Assembly (NCBI GenBank): GCA_024234055.1 | Contig: JACKOW010000017.1 | Span: 1 to 64,000, forward strand | Direction: 5' to 3' | Source of the DNA: Rhodanobacteraceae bacterium | GTDB lineage: Bacteria; Pseudomonadota; Gammaproteobacteria; Xanthomonadales; SZUA-5 | DNA: 64,000 nt | Shown here: piece by piece, positions 53,394 to 62,197 of the stretch | Layout: every line of letters begins with the position of its first letter | How positions within the stretch are numbered: the first letter of the stretch is position 1 | Notes under the pieces: generated by a model | The model's database searches: none | What the model saw: the letters and a program-made list of their open reading frames with translations, nothing else | What the model was told of the DNA's origin: nothing | Translations under genes and position numbers: made by a program

Positions 53394-54518
53394 TCAGCGC
53401 TCGATCAGTTCCACGCCTTCCATGCCGGCCGACAGGGTATGGGCATCGCCGCCCTGGGCCAGCTTGATGCGCAAACGCACCTCGTTGGCGGAATCGGCGT
53501 GGCGCAGCGCGTCTTCGTAGCTGATCTCGCCGGCCTGATAGAGCTCGAACAGGCTCTGATCGAAGGTGCGCATGCCAAGGTTGGTCGATTCCTTCATGAC
53601 GTCCTTGAGCTTGTGCACCTCACCCTGACGGATGTAGTCCTGCACCAGCGGCGTACCGAGCAGCACTTCCATGGCCACGCGACGACCCTTGCCGTCCGGC
53701 GTCGGAATCAGCTGCTGGGCGACGATGCCCTTCAGATTCAGCGACAGATCCATCAACAGCTGCGGGCGACGGTCTTCCGGGAAGAAGTGCAGGATGCGAT
53801 CGATGGCCTGGTTGGCGTTGTTGGCATGCAGCGTGCACAGGCACAGATGGCCGGTCTCGGCGAAGGTGATGGCGTGATCCATGGTCTCGCGGGCGCGCAC
53901 CTCACCGATCAGGATGACGTCCGGGGCCTGACGCAGCGTGTTCTTCAGCGCCAGTTCGAAGCTGTCGGTATCGATGCCGACTTCGCGCTGCGAGATGATG
54001 CAGCCCTCGTGCTTGTGCACGAATTCGATCGGGTCTTCGATGGTGATGATGTGACCGGTGGAATTCTGGTTGCGATAACCCAGCATTGCCGCCAGTGAGG
54101 TCGACTTGCCGGTACCGGTGGCGCCGACAAAGATGATCAGGCCACGCTTGGTCATGGCCAGCGTTTTCAGGATCGGCGGCAGGCTGAGTTCGTCCAGCGT
54201 CGGGATCTTGGTCTCGATGCGACGCAGCACCATGCCCACCTGATTGCGCTGATAGAAACAGCTGACGCGGAATCGGCCCACACCTTGCAGGCTGATGGCG
54301 AACTGGCACTCGTGGGTCTTCTCAAACTCCTCGCGTTGCGAGGGTGTCATGACCGAGAGCACCAGATCACGGCTTTGCTGTGGCGTCAGTGCGGCCTGGG
54401 TGATCGGCGCGATGCGGCCATGCACCTTCATTGAAGGTGGCACACCCGCGGTGATGAACAAATCCGACGCCTTCTTGTGCACCATCAGCTTCAAGAAGGA
54501 ATTGAAGTCGATACTCAT
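53394..54518 (-). CDS. pilU: Type IV pilus retraction ATPase PilU
   Basis: The 374-residue ATPase is a PilT paralogue that supports pilus retraction. Walker A is VGATGTGKSTSLAAML, the Asp and His boxes are in ITIEDPIEFVHKHEGC and HLCLCTLHANNANQAIDR, and Walker B is VILIGEVRARET. The start MSIDFNSFLKLMVHKKASDL and length favour PilU over PilT. GGAGGG stands about 8 nt before the ATG. It lies 3' of pilT, separated by one exported-protein gene. Confidence 0.94.
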   Translation of the reverse strand: MSIDFNSFLKLMVHKKASDLFITAGVPPSMKVHGRIAPITQAALTPQQSRDLVLSVMTPSQREEFEKTHECQFAISLQGVGRFRVSCFYQRNQVGMVLRRIETKIPTLDELSLPPILKTLAMTKRGLIIFVGATGTGKSTSLAAMLGYRNQNSTGHIITIEDPIEFVHKHEGCIISQREVGIDTDSFELALKNTLRQAPDVILIGEVRARETMDHAITFAETGHLCLCTLHANNANQAIDRILHFFPEDRRPQLLMDLSLNLKGIVAQQLIPTPDGKGRRVAMEVLLGTPLVQDYIRQGEVHKLKDVMKESTNLGMRTFDQSLFELYQAGEISYEDALRHADSANEVRLRIKLAQGGDAHTLSAGMEGVELIER

Positions 54519-54829
54519 CTCGTACCCTCCGCGAATTGGAGCGCAATCGGCACCCGCCAGCGCTCAATTGTGCCTGAAGCTGCCATCGCTGTCTGCGGAA
54601 CTTTTGGCGATCCCGGTGCGCCTTTGCGACTCTGGGCAGACATGCGGTAACGCATTGTTTTACAGGACCAACATGAAGGGGCAGGGGGCTGGTGTCCAAC
54701 CTCGACGCATGATCTGAGGGTGCCGCGACCTGGGTCCCCTGCCCGTTGCCCCCTGCCCCCTGTTTGATGCGCAAACAAGCGCACCGCCAATGGCGACCGG
54801 GACTCAAGGGTGATCACGGGCACGCCCCG
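54519..54829. other. 311-bp gap before pilU
   Basis: GGGGCAGGGGGC (54678-54689) and GCCCCCTGCCCC (54750-54761) are complementary and could form a long-loop hairpin. The piece 54762-54808 (TGTTTGATGCGC, GCGCACCGCCAATGGCGACC) is a third copy of the end segment of the composite repeats at 27808 and 57975. The promoter of pilU should lie close to its start. No gene is seen. Confidence 0.6.
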
Positions 54830-55972
54830 TCAGGGCGGGCTTTCATTGCTCTCGCGATCCCAGGCCGGGACGAAGTCATCGGGTGGCGTGGCCGGCAGCT
54901 TCTGTGCCTTGACCAGGGCACGGGCGACGCTGATTTCGTTGGCACCGGGCTGGCTCCAGAACTGACGCCATTGGGCAAAACTGATCGGCTGGCCCGGGCC
55001 CACCCGCTGCAGGCCACGCTCCACCAGCCAGGCCAGTTCGCGTCGCTGCGCCTGCGTACGCCCGGCGCCTTCGGTTCCCGGCTTGTACAGCTGTTCCTGC
55101 AGCGCCAGTCCCAGCGAGCGCGGCACGATGGAATCGCTGTGCTCGACCATGGTCCTGGAGAGCTTGCGGCAATGATCCAGCCAGGGATGCTCGTCGGCAT
55201 TGCCGCCGCACCACCATTGGGCTGCCACCAGATAGGGCATGGCCATGGCGCTGGCGATGCCCACGGCCATGATCACCGGAAGGTCTTTGCGGGAAACGCC
55301 GTCGTAGGCGGGCAGACTGCTGGTATCAGGCCAGTCCTCCGGCAGAGGCACCCGCCCGAAGGCCTTCAGCAGCATCTGCATGGAGCTGGCGAAATGGGTA
55401 TCGAAGCGCTTGGCCGCGGCCGCCTTGGCCAGCATTTCGGTAGCGACGGGGATGGCACCGGGCTCGCCACGCGGCGGCAAGGCGCCCAACCAGACCACGG
55501 CATTGTCGGGTTCGAGTTGCTGCAGGTGCGCGGTCATGGCCATACGCTCGCGCGCCACCGCCTCGGCATTGCTGCGATCGACCGTCGGCGGATCGAGAAT
55601 GGCCCAGAAAACCAGTGTGGCGTCGTCCTTGCCATCCGCCAGCGCCTGATTCAACAGCGCCTGTCCGCGCGCCAGCATGGCTTCGGACCGCGCAGCATCC
55701 TGGCTGTTGTTCATGGCCGAGCCGACCAGCATCAAGCCGGCTATCCAGCGTTCTCGAGGGGCCTTGCTGGCCGCCAACAGTTCGATGGCCGAATCGGCGT
55801 AACCGGCCATGGACTGCTCCAGCTGCTGGCTGACGCTGGCCTCGTCGGCCGCCGGCTGCGGCGCGGCCTGCAACGGCAAGGCCGTCCACACCAACACCGC
55901 CACTGAACACAGCCAGGCCAGACGTGTCCGCGTGCCGCGCCTGACCCGGTTCAGCGGCGTCAGTGGCCTCAT
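54830..55972 (-). CDS. Exported protein of unknown function, coupled to pilT
   Basis: The 380-residue product has an N-terminal signal (TRLAWLCSVAVLVWTALPLQA after a basic stretch) and an alpha-helical, alanine-rich body without a motif that I recognise. SAMNNSQDAARSEAMLARGQ and LNQALADGKDD suggest Sel1- or TPR-like helical pairs. Its ATG overlaps the pilT stop (ATGA), so it is translated with pilT, and pilU lies further along the same strand. A role in pilus function is an inference from that coupling alone. Confidence 0.75.
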   Translation of the reverse strand: MRPLTPLNRVRRGTRTRLAWLCSVAVLVWTALPLQAAPQPAADEASVSQQLEQSMAGYADSAIELLAASKAPRERWIAGLMLVGSAMNNSQDAARSEAMLARGQALLNQALADGKDDATLVFWAILDPPTVDRSNAEAVARERMAMTAHLQQLEPDNAVVWLGALPPRGEPGAIPVATEMLAKAAAAKRFDTHFASSMQMLLKAFGRVPLPEDWPDTSSLPAYDGVSRKDLPVIMAVGIASAMAMPYLVAAQWWCGGNADEHPWLDHCRKLSRTMVEHSDSIVPRSLGLALQEQLYKPGTEGAGRTQAQRRELAWLVERGLQRVGPGQPISFAQWRQFWSQPGANEISVARALVKAQKLPATPPDDFVPAWDRESNESPP

Positions 55973-57009
55973 GTCTCGAACAGACGCTTGTCTTTGGCGT
56001 AGGTCATCGCCTGCTGGCGCGTGACCAGACCACGCTTGACCAGATCCTGCAGGCACTGATCGAGCGTTTGCATGCCGTAGTTGGCGCCGGTCTGGATCGA
56101 GGAATACATCTGCGCCACCTTGTCCTCGCGGATCAGGTTGCGAATGGCCGGGATGCCGACCATGATTTCGTGCGCCGCGATACGGCCGCCGCCGACCTTC
56201 TTCATCAGCGTCTGCGCAATGACCGCGCGCAGCGACTCCGACAGCATCGAACGCACCATCGGCTTTTCGCCGGCGGGGAACACGTCGATGATGCGATCGA
56301 TGGTCTTGGCCGCCGAACTGGTGTGCAGCGTACCGAAGACCAGATGGCCGGTTTCGGCCGCGGTCAGCGCCAGACGGATGGTTTCCAGATCGCGCAACTC
56401 GCCGACCAGGATGTAGTCGGGATCCTCACGCAGGGCTGATCGCAGCGCCTCATTGAAGCCATGGGTGTTGCGATGCACTTCGCGCTGGTTGATCAGACAC
56501 TTGTTCGAGGTGTGCACGAACTCGATCGGGTCTTCGACCGAGAGCAGATGCGCGTATTCATTCTTGTTGATGTGATCAAGCATGGCCGCCAGGGTGGTCG
56601 ACTTGCCTGAACCGGTAGGTCCCGTCACCAGGATCAGCCCCTGCGGATAGTCGATCAATTCCTTGAACACCTTGGGTGCGGCCAGGTCTTCCAAGGACAG
56701 GATTTCGGAAGGAATCGTACGGAACACCGCCGCGGCGCCGCGATTCTGGTTGAAGGCGTTGACACGGAAGCGCGCCAGTCCGGGAATCTCGAAGGAGAAA
56801 TCGATCTCGAAGAATTCTTCGTAGTCGCGGCGCTGCTTGTCCGACATGATGTCGTAGATCAGCCCATGGACCGATTTGTGGTCCAGCGCCGGGATGTTGA
56901 TGCGCCGGACATCGCCGTCTACACGGATCATCGGCGGCAGGCCTGCCGACAGATGCAAGTCCGAAGCCTTATTCTTGACGCTGAATGCCAATAGTTCGGC
57001 GATATCCAT
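55969..57009 (-). CDS. pilT: Type IV pilus twitching motility ATPase PilT
   Basis: The 346-residue retraction ATPase shows Walker A GPTGSGKSTTLAAML, Walker B ILVGELRDLET, the Asp box SVEDPIEFVHTSNKC, the His box HLVFGTLHTSSAAKTIDR and the PilT signature AIRNLIREDKVAQMYS. Length matches the family. The start at 57009 (MDIAELLAFSVKNKASDLHL) is the usual one; the longer in-frame reading crosses yggS. It is divergent from yggS, the common arrangement in gammaproteobacteria. Confidence 0.97.
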   Translation of the reverse strand: MDIAELLAFSVKNKASDLHLSAGLPPMIRVDGDVRRINIPALDHKSVHGLIYDIMSDKQRRDYEEFFEIDFSFEIPGLARFRVNAFNQNRGAAAVFRTIPSEILSLEDLAAPKVFKELIDYPQGLILVTGPTGSGKSTTLAAMLDHINKNEYAHLLSVEDPIEFVHTSNKCLINQREVHRNTHGFNEALRSALREDPDYILVGELRDLETIRLALTAAETGHLVFGTLHTSSAAKTIDRIIDVFPAGEKPMVRSMLSESLRAVIAQTLMKKVGGGRIAAHEIMVGIPAIRNLIREDKVAQMYSSIQTGANYGMQTLDQCLQDLVKRGLVTRQQAMTYAKDKRLFET

Positions 57010-57075
57010 GACTGCCCCTTGCCTCACACGTGTGCTGGTCGAGTATAGCCACGTCACCACCCGGAACTGCGCACC

Positions 57076-57765
57076 ATGACCACCCGCTTGAGTGACCGAT
57101 TGGACACGCTGACCCGAAACATCCGGGCAGCGGCGCCCTCGGGCCTGGCCACGCTGGTCGCCGTCAGCAAGACTCAGCCGGCCTCGGCGGTCGCCGAGGC
57201 CTATGCGCTGGGACAGCGCGTGTTCGGCGAGAACTACGTCCAGGAAGCCCTGGCGAAGATGCGCGAACTGCGAGACAGCTGCCCGGAGATCGAGTGGCAT
57301 CTGATCGGCCCGCTGCAATCGAACAAGTGCCGCGAAGTTGCCGAGCACTTCGACTGGCTGCAGACACTGGACCGGGCCAAGCTGATTCCGCTGCTGGCTC
57401 GGTTTCGTCCGGCGAACCTGGATCCGCTCAACGTGCTGATCCAAGTCAACATCGATGACGAGGACAGCAAGTCCGGCTGCGCGCCTGAGCAGATCGCGGA
57501 ATTGGCGCGGGCCGTTGCCGGATCGCCCGAACTCCAGCTGCGCGGGCTGATGTCGATCCCCAAACCGTGGCCGGGGCTGGAACAGCGGCGGGACAGCTTC
57601 AGACAGTTACGCCAGCTGTTTGGGCGTTTGAAACAGGACTTTCCTCAGATCGACACGCTGTCGATGGGCATGAGCGACGATTTTGAACTGGCGCTGGAAC
57701 AAGGTGCGACCATGGTTCGAGTCGGATCTGCGCTGTTTGGAGCCAGACCGAAGCCCGGCGGCTGA
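57076..57765 (+). CDS. yggS: PLP homeostasis protein (YggS/PLPHP)
   Basis: The 229-residue single-domain TIM-barrel protein binds pyridoxal phosphate through the lysine in LVAVSKTQPASAVAE. FGENYVQEALAKM, WHLIGPLQSNKCREV, GLMSIPKPW and LSMGMSDDFELALEQGATMV are family motifs. It buffers PLP and affects amino-acid metabolism; it has no proven catalysis. It starts 66 nt from the divergent pilT start. Confidence 0.96.
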   Translation: MTTRLSDRLDTLTRNIRAAAPSGLATLVAVSKTQPASAVAEAYALGQRVFGENYVQEALAKMRELRDSCPEIEWHLIGPLQSNKCREVAEHFDWLQTLDRAKLIPLLARFRPANLDPLNVLIQVNIDDEDSKSGCAPEQIAELARAVAGSPELQLRGLMSIPKPWPGLEQRRDSFRQLRQLFGRLKQDFPQIDTLSMGMSDDFELALEQGATMVRVGSALFGARPKPGG

Positions 57766-58334
57766 GCCTGAGCAGGCCCGGCCGCCCCTGCGGGAGCGGA
57801 CTCTGTCCGCGAAACCAACGCCTGCTGTGGGAGCGACTTCAGCCGCGATCCGGCAATGCGGCATGCTGCGACCCTGATCGCGGGCAGAGCCCGCTCTCAC
57901 CAAACATATCGTAGATCATTGATTTGGATATAAAACGGGCCGTGAACAGGGAGTCTCGGAAACACCCCATCGCGGCGTCATTGCGAGGAGCGCAGCGACG
58001 AAGCAATCCAGTGCTTCTCACAGTTCGATTCTGGATTGCTTCGCTGCGCTCTCCATGAACCCATATCGCAAGTTGTTGATTTGCTGTTGTAGGTCACGTT
58101 GCTCGCGTAGCGAGCTACGTGACGCAATTCGATGTCACGTAGTCCGCTGACGCGGACAACATGACCTACGACACCGGGTTCATGGCCCGTGGGCAGTTTC
58201 AGGCCGGAACAGGCGGCTCGCAATGACGCCCCTGTTTGATGCGCGACCAGGCGCACCGCCAAGGGCGATCGGGACTCTCACAGTCGCGACGCAAGGTCGC
58301 TCCTACAGTGGCGAGCCTGTTTTCTCGCAGGTCG
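57766..58334. repeat. 569-bp gap with composite repeat copy 2
   Basis: 57786-57900 holds pieces of the GTGGGAGCGG palindromic family. From 57975 to 58280 runs a second copy of the composite repeat at 27808-28172, nearly identical over long stretches: GCGTCATTGCGAGGAGCGCA, then GTAGGTCACGTTGCTCGCGT, GACGCGGACAACATGACCTA and a final CCCTGTTTGATGCG. A GTCGCGACGCAAGGTCGCTC unit follows at 58283. No gene is seen. Confidence 0.8.
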
Positions 58335-59654
58335 TCAGTACTGCCGCGCCGGCAGTGGCACACTGCAGACGTCGATATGGCCGGCCGGCTGCTTGTACCA
58401 CTCGTCACGGCGATTACGGCGGGCTTCTATCAGATCCTGAAAGCGCGGCGTATCGGTACGCAACAACTCGATACGGCTGCGCTCGGCCTCCGGCAGATCA
58501 GCGGCCACCCGCACCTTGCGGATGGCAATGCGCTGTTCGGGCTGCTCGTAGAAGCCCATCGGCGCCGGCCCGCGCGGCAGGCTGGACAGCAACTCCATGC
58601 CCTGTATGACCCGGCCCGCCACAGTGATATTGCGATCCAGCTGTCGGGGCGCATGACCGATGACCACATACAGCTCGGTGCCGCCGCCGGAGTTCACATC
58701 GTTGTCCCGGCCCACCCCGAGCGTGCCGTAGCAGTGCGTCAACCAGGCGCGCTGCAAGCCGGGATCGCGCGCTGCCGGGAATCCGCCAACAAATCCGGTC
58801 TGCGCCGCATAGCCGTCGCCATCGGGCAGCACGGTGAACTTGAGATCAGTGCTGGCGCTGCGGGTGAATTCCGCTGCCAGCTGTCGCTCCCCGGCGGTCA
58901 GTGCTTTGCGGGCCGCTTCGTCTTCGGCTTGGGGATCGCCCCATTGCACGACGAAATTGTCCTGCACGCGCAGGATCGCCAGGCCGTCGTAGTAACCAGA
59001 GCGCGCCAGTGTCAGGATGTTCGCCACATGCCGGGGCGCGAAGTCGGGCGCCAGTTCGATCACCACGCGCCCGGAGTCCAGCTCCAGATAAAGCGTGTGC
59101 TTGGGGTCGGGTCGTCGCCAGTCGCCGGGCTGGCTGGCCTCCAGCACTTCAGCCATCGTCAGGCCCGCACACGCTGCCTTTGCTGCTGACACCTGACAAG
59201 ATCCGGGGCGGAAATCGAACTGCTGCCGCCCTTCGGCCGGATCGAGCGCCGACACCGCGGCGTGCAGACCCGAGGCATCGCGCCAGTACTCGATGCGCTG
59301 CGGGAAATCGTGATCGGGATTGCTGAACACGATGCGCTCATCGGCTGAATCGGTCAGGGCGAAATCGGTGGCCGATTGGCCACCGGGCTGGGCCCGGTAG
59401 AACCAGTTGCCGTCCTCGGCTTCGATTCGCAGAAACTCGAATCCGGTCAGGCGGCCATTCTGGAAGCTTCGAGCCACGGCATACATGCGACCACCCTCGG
59501 CGCCGGTCCAACGCTCTTCGAATTGCTGCTCGCCCTGGACGGCACACCAGTCGCCGGCCATGAATTCAGGGGCTGGCACGTCATCCGCCCATCCTTGCGA
59601 ACTGCAGCAAGGCAGCAGAAACGCTGCCGTCAGGATCTGTTGCCACGTCTTCAT
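58335..59654 (-). CDS. Exported DUF6265-cyclophilin fusion protein
   Basis: The 439-residue product has a signal peptide with a possible lipobox (TAAFLLPCCSSQGWA). Residues about 30-150 form a DUF6265-type domain (FMAGDWCAVQGEQQFEERW, NPDHDFPQRIEYWRD). Residues about 185-400 form a cyclophilin-type prolyl isomerase: VVIELAPDFAPRHVANILTL, RVQDNFVVQWGDP and QLDRNITVAGRVIQGMELLS. The cyclophilin may fold exported proteins; what the N-terminal domain adds is unknown. It is monocistronic. The fusion is seen directly, and no stop or frame change divides the parts. Confidence 0.82.
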   Translation of the reverse strand: MKTWQQILTAAFLLPCCSSQGWADDVPAPEFMAGDWCAVQGEQQFEERWTGAEGGRMYAVARSFQNGRLTGFEFLRIEAEDGNWFYRAQPGGQSATDFALTDSADERIVFSNPDHDFPQRIEYWRDASGLHAAVSALDPAEGRQQFDFRPGSCQVSAAKAACAGLTMAEVLEASQPGDWRRPDPKHTLYLELDSGRVVIELAPDFAPRHVANILTLARSGYYDGLAILRVQDNFVVQWGDPQAEDEAARKALTAGERQLAAEFTRSASTDLKFTVLPDGDGYAAQTGFVGGFPAARDPGLQRAWLTHCYGTLGVGRDNDVNSGGGTELYVVIGHAPRQLDRNITVAGRVIQGMELLSSLPRGPAPMGFYEQPEQRIAIRKVRVAADLPEAERSRIELLRTDTPRFQDLIEARRNRRDEWYKQPAGHIDVCSVPLPARQY

Positions 59655-59789
59655 TCCCTGCTCCCCAATTAGGACAGCCGTTCAGCGATTCTGACCAACG
59701 GCGCAATTCCCCGGTCTGCAGGTCAAGATCGTCATCGCCCCTGCAAGTCCCGAGTCTACAATCGGCAGCGTCCAACCGAGGGTTATCCC

Positions 59790-61214
59790 ATGACGGAGAC
59801 GCAGATGCGCGACTGGACCGACACCGAGCAGGCACTCTGGGCGCGCCTGCAGGCCCATGCTTTTGAGCACCCGGAGCTTGGCATCGATTTCGCCCGACGC
59901 CTGGCGCGCGAACAGGGCTGGACGCTGGATTTCGCCAGACGCGCCATCGACGAGTACCGCAGATTCTGCTTCCTGGCCTGCATCAGCCCGCAGGAGGTCA
60001 CGCCCAGCGATGCCGTCGACGAGGTCTGGCACCTGCACCTGTGCTACACCCGCGATTACTGGAAGCAGTTTTGCCCGCAAGTCCTCGGGCGTGCGCTGCA
60101 CCATGGCCCCACCCAGGGCGGTCGGGAAGAATCCTGGCGCTACCGCGAGCAATACGCGACGACGATTGCCCTGTACGAGGACTATTTCGGCGCAGCTCCA
60201 CAGGATCTCTGGCCTGGCACTCGCGAGCGCTTCGCCGCCAGGCCTGCCCAGATCGCCATTGATCGCGGCCGCTACTGGCTGATCCCGCGGCCGCGCTGGC
60301 CGCGCGCGGCGGCGACTTGCGCGGCTCTGCTGGCCTTGGCCACGTTGACGCAGGTGCAGAGCGCGCTGGCCTTGTCATCCAACCCCCTGGACTGGACCGC
60401 CGGGCCCTTTCTGCAACTCTTTGGCGTGCTGATGGTCAGCGGGCTGGTAGGCGCCTGGTGGCTGCGTCGGAGCCTGCGGGACACCGGCAGCGCCAGCGGT
60501 GCCCGCCCTGAAGCCTTCGAACTGGCCTATCTCGCCGGCGGCGCCGTCCGCTGCACCGATGCCGCGGTGGCCCATCTGCTCGGCAACGGCCAGGCCCAGT
60601 GGGATCAGAACAGCCGCGAGCTGAAATTGGACCGGCCGGTGTCAGACAGCAGCGAAGCGCCCGCCGTCGTGGCCCGCTGCATTGCCGTGGACGGATCGCC
60701 AGCCCAGGTACTCAAGCGCTCTGCCGTGGCCTTGGCGCCGCTGGAGAAGAGGTTGCAGAAGGCCAATCTTTGGCTGGATGACGCTGCCGCCTGGCGGGTG
60801 CGCTTGTTCAGCGCGCTGCCCCTGCTGCTTGTGGCCGCCTTCGGTGTCAGCAAGATTGTCGTCGGCCTGTCGCGGTCCAAACCGGTCGCCTTCCTGGTGA
60901 TTCTGACGATCATCACCGGTGTGATCGGCCTCGGCTTCTTGCTGGCGCGTCCGACCCGCACCCGCGCCGGCGATCAAGCGCTGGCGGATGCCAAACAGCG
61001 CCATGCACGCGCCCTGCGGGCGCCGCAACAGAAGGAACTCGGACTGGCGGTGGCACTGCTGGGAACGGCAGCGCTCAGTGGCACGGCCTACGCCGAGTAC
61101 CACCAGCTGCGCTCACCGCCCGGCTCCTCCGGCGACAGCAGCGGCTGTGGCGGCGACAGTGGCGGTGGCGATGGCGGCGGCGGTGGCTGCGGAGGTTGCG
61201 GCGGCGGCGATTGA
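59790..61214 (+). CDS. TIGR04222-like membrane protein with glycine/cysteine-rich C-terminus
   Basis: The 474-residue protein begins with a helical domain containing DAVDEVWHLHLCYTRDYWKQ, a motif of GRDP/DUF1399-like proteins. Two to four membrane segments follow (CAALLALATLTQVQSALAL, FGVLMVSGLVGAWWL, LPLLLVAAFGVSKIVVGL, FLVILTIITGVIGLGFLLA). It ends in GGDGGGGGCGGCGGGD, the low-complexity tail typical of TIGR04222 proteins. Function is unknown. The gene is divergent from the cyclophilin fusion gene, with 135 nt between them. Confidence 0.78.
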   Translation: MTETQMRDWTDTEQALWARLQAHAFEHPELGIDFARRLAREQGWTLDFARRAIDEYRRFCFLACISPQEVTPSDAVDEVWHLHLCYTRDYWKQFCPQVLGRALHHGPTQGGREESWRYREQYATTIALYEDYFGAAPQDLWPGTRERFAARPAQIAIDRGRYWLIPRPRWPRAAATCAALLALATLTQVQSALALSSNPLDWTAGPFLQLFGVLMVSGLVGAWWLRRSLRDTGSASGARPEAFELAYLAGGAVRCTDAAVAHLLGNGQAQWDQNSRELKLDRPVSDSSEAPAVVARCIAVDGSPAQVLKRSAVALAPLEKRLQKANLWLDDAAAWRVRLFSALPLLLVAAFGVSKIVVGLSRSKPVAFLVILTIITGVIGLGFLLARPTRTRAGDQALADAKQRHARALRAPQQKELGLAVALLGTAALSGTAYAEYHQLRSPPGSSGDSSGCGGDSGGGDGGGGGCGGCGGGD

Positions 61215-61493
61215 GCCTGCTGCAATGCGGCCAGCCACCTGCCCCTGTGGGAGTCCCGGTCGCCGCCAGCGGCGCGCTTGTTCGCGCACCAAACGTTGGA
61301 GGGCGAGAGGGCACGAGGGCGCGCAAAGGCGGCCTCACCGCGAGCTCTTGATCTTGCGTGCCCTCGTGCCCTCTCGCCCTCGTGCCCTCAAATCAATGCC
61401 TTACGGCATGTCTGGCAAGAGCGGCTTCAGCCGCGACTGCCTCGATTCAAGAACAGATCGCGGCTGAAGCCGCTCCCACAGGGGCCGACGCAC
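61215..61493. repeat. Inverted repeats between convergent genes
   Basis: GGGCGAGAGGGCACGAGGGC (near 61303) faces CGTGCCCTCGTGCCCTCTCG (near 61358), a long stem of about 25 bp. A GGCTTCAGCCGCGA piece near 61421 and its inverse near 61455 (TCGCGGCTGAAGCCGCTCCC) form another palindrome of the GTGGGAGCGG class. No gene is seen. Confidence 0.7.
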
Positions 61494-61522
61494 AAGAAAG
61501 GCGCCTTTCGGCGCCTTTCTTG
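61494..61522. terminator. Bidirectional intrinsic terminator
   Basis: AGAAAGGCGCC and GGCGCCTTTCT are exact inverse copies around a TTTC loop, giving an 11-bp stem whose A-rich and T-rich ends work in both directions. It lies just downstream of the minus-strand YkvA-like gene (stop at 61540) and also faces the end of the TIGR04222-like gene. Confidence 0.85.
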
Positions 61523-61539
61523 ATCTCTGTCGAGGGTGC

Positions 61540-62112
61540 TCAGCGAATCGAGAACAGCGAGAAGCCGCCGCGGCCACCACCGTAGGAAGCGCTGTCGCGG
61601 GAGCGACGCCCGCGCATGCGATCCAGCAACTCGTTCTGACGCTGCTGCAGCCAGTCGTCGCGGTTGAGACCGCTCGCCTCCACTGCGCCGATATCGTCCT
61701 CGGCCTGCTTGCGGAACAGGCAGAAGTCTTCATAGGCGTCGATCTCGTGCTTCAGCTCTTCCACCACCAATTCGATCATGATGGCGTCGTCGAGGAAGCC
61801 CAGCACCGGGATATCGTCCGGAATGGCATCGTTGGGATCGGAGAAATAGGTCAGCGCCGACAGGATTTCCTTGCGCTCTTCGTCGGAAATACCCCAGTTG
61901 GTGTCGTGCACCATGCCTACCAGCGTACCCAGGCGCTTCATGCGCGAGGACACGAACTCGGGCACCTGCACACCCTTGGTGTCTTCCAGCAGCTGCATGG
62001 CGGCACCGGTGATCTCGGCGGCGCTCAGATGGGCGGCGGCTTCCTTGGCGCGCCGCATGGCGGCCCGGAAATGCTCCAGATCCTGTTCGGACAGGTCGAT
62101 TACAACGCGCAT
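61540..62112 (-). CDS. YkvA/DUF1232 family protein
   Basis: The 190-residue protein contains the DUF1232 core ILSALTYFSDPNDAIPDDIP followed by VLGFLDDAIMIELVV. The preceding part (RVVIDLSEQDLEHFRAAMRR onward) is helical and charged, and the tail is Gly/Ser/Arg-rich. The domain is often membrane-associated, but its function is unknown. It stands alone, with a strong terminator after the stop codon. Confidence 0.85.
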   Translation of the reverse strand: MRVVIDLSEQDLEHFRAAMRRAKEAAAHLSAAEITGAAMQLLEDTKGVQVPEFVSSRMKRLGTLVGMVHDTNWGISDEERKEILSALTYFSDPNDAIPDDIPVLGFLDDAIMIELVVEELKHEIDAYEDFCLFRKQAEDDIGAVEASGLNRDDWLQQRQNELLDRMRGRRSRDSASYGGGRGGFSLFSIR

Positions 62113-62197
62113 GGCGGAATCCTCATTTGGCAGGCGATGCAGAAGGTGGAGACTATCGGTCGATTCGATTGTCCGTCAATTTAGTTCGGCATATCGA

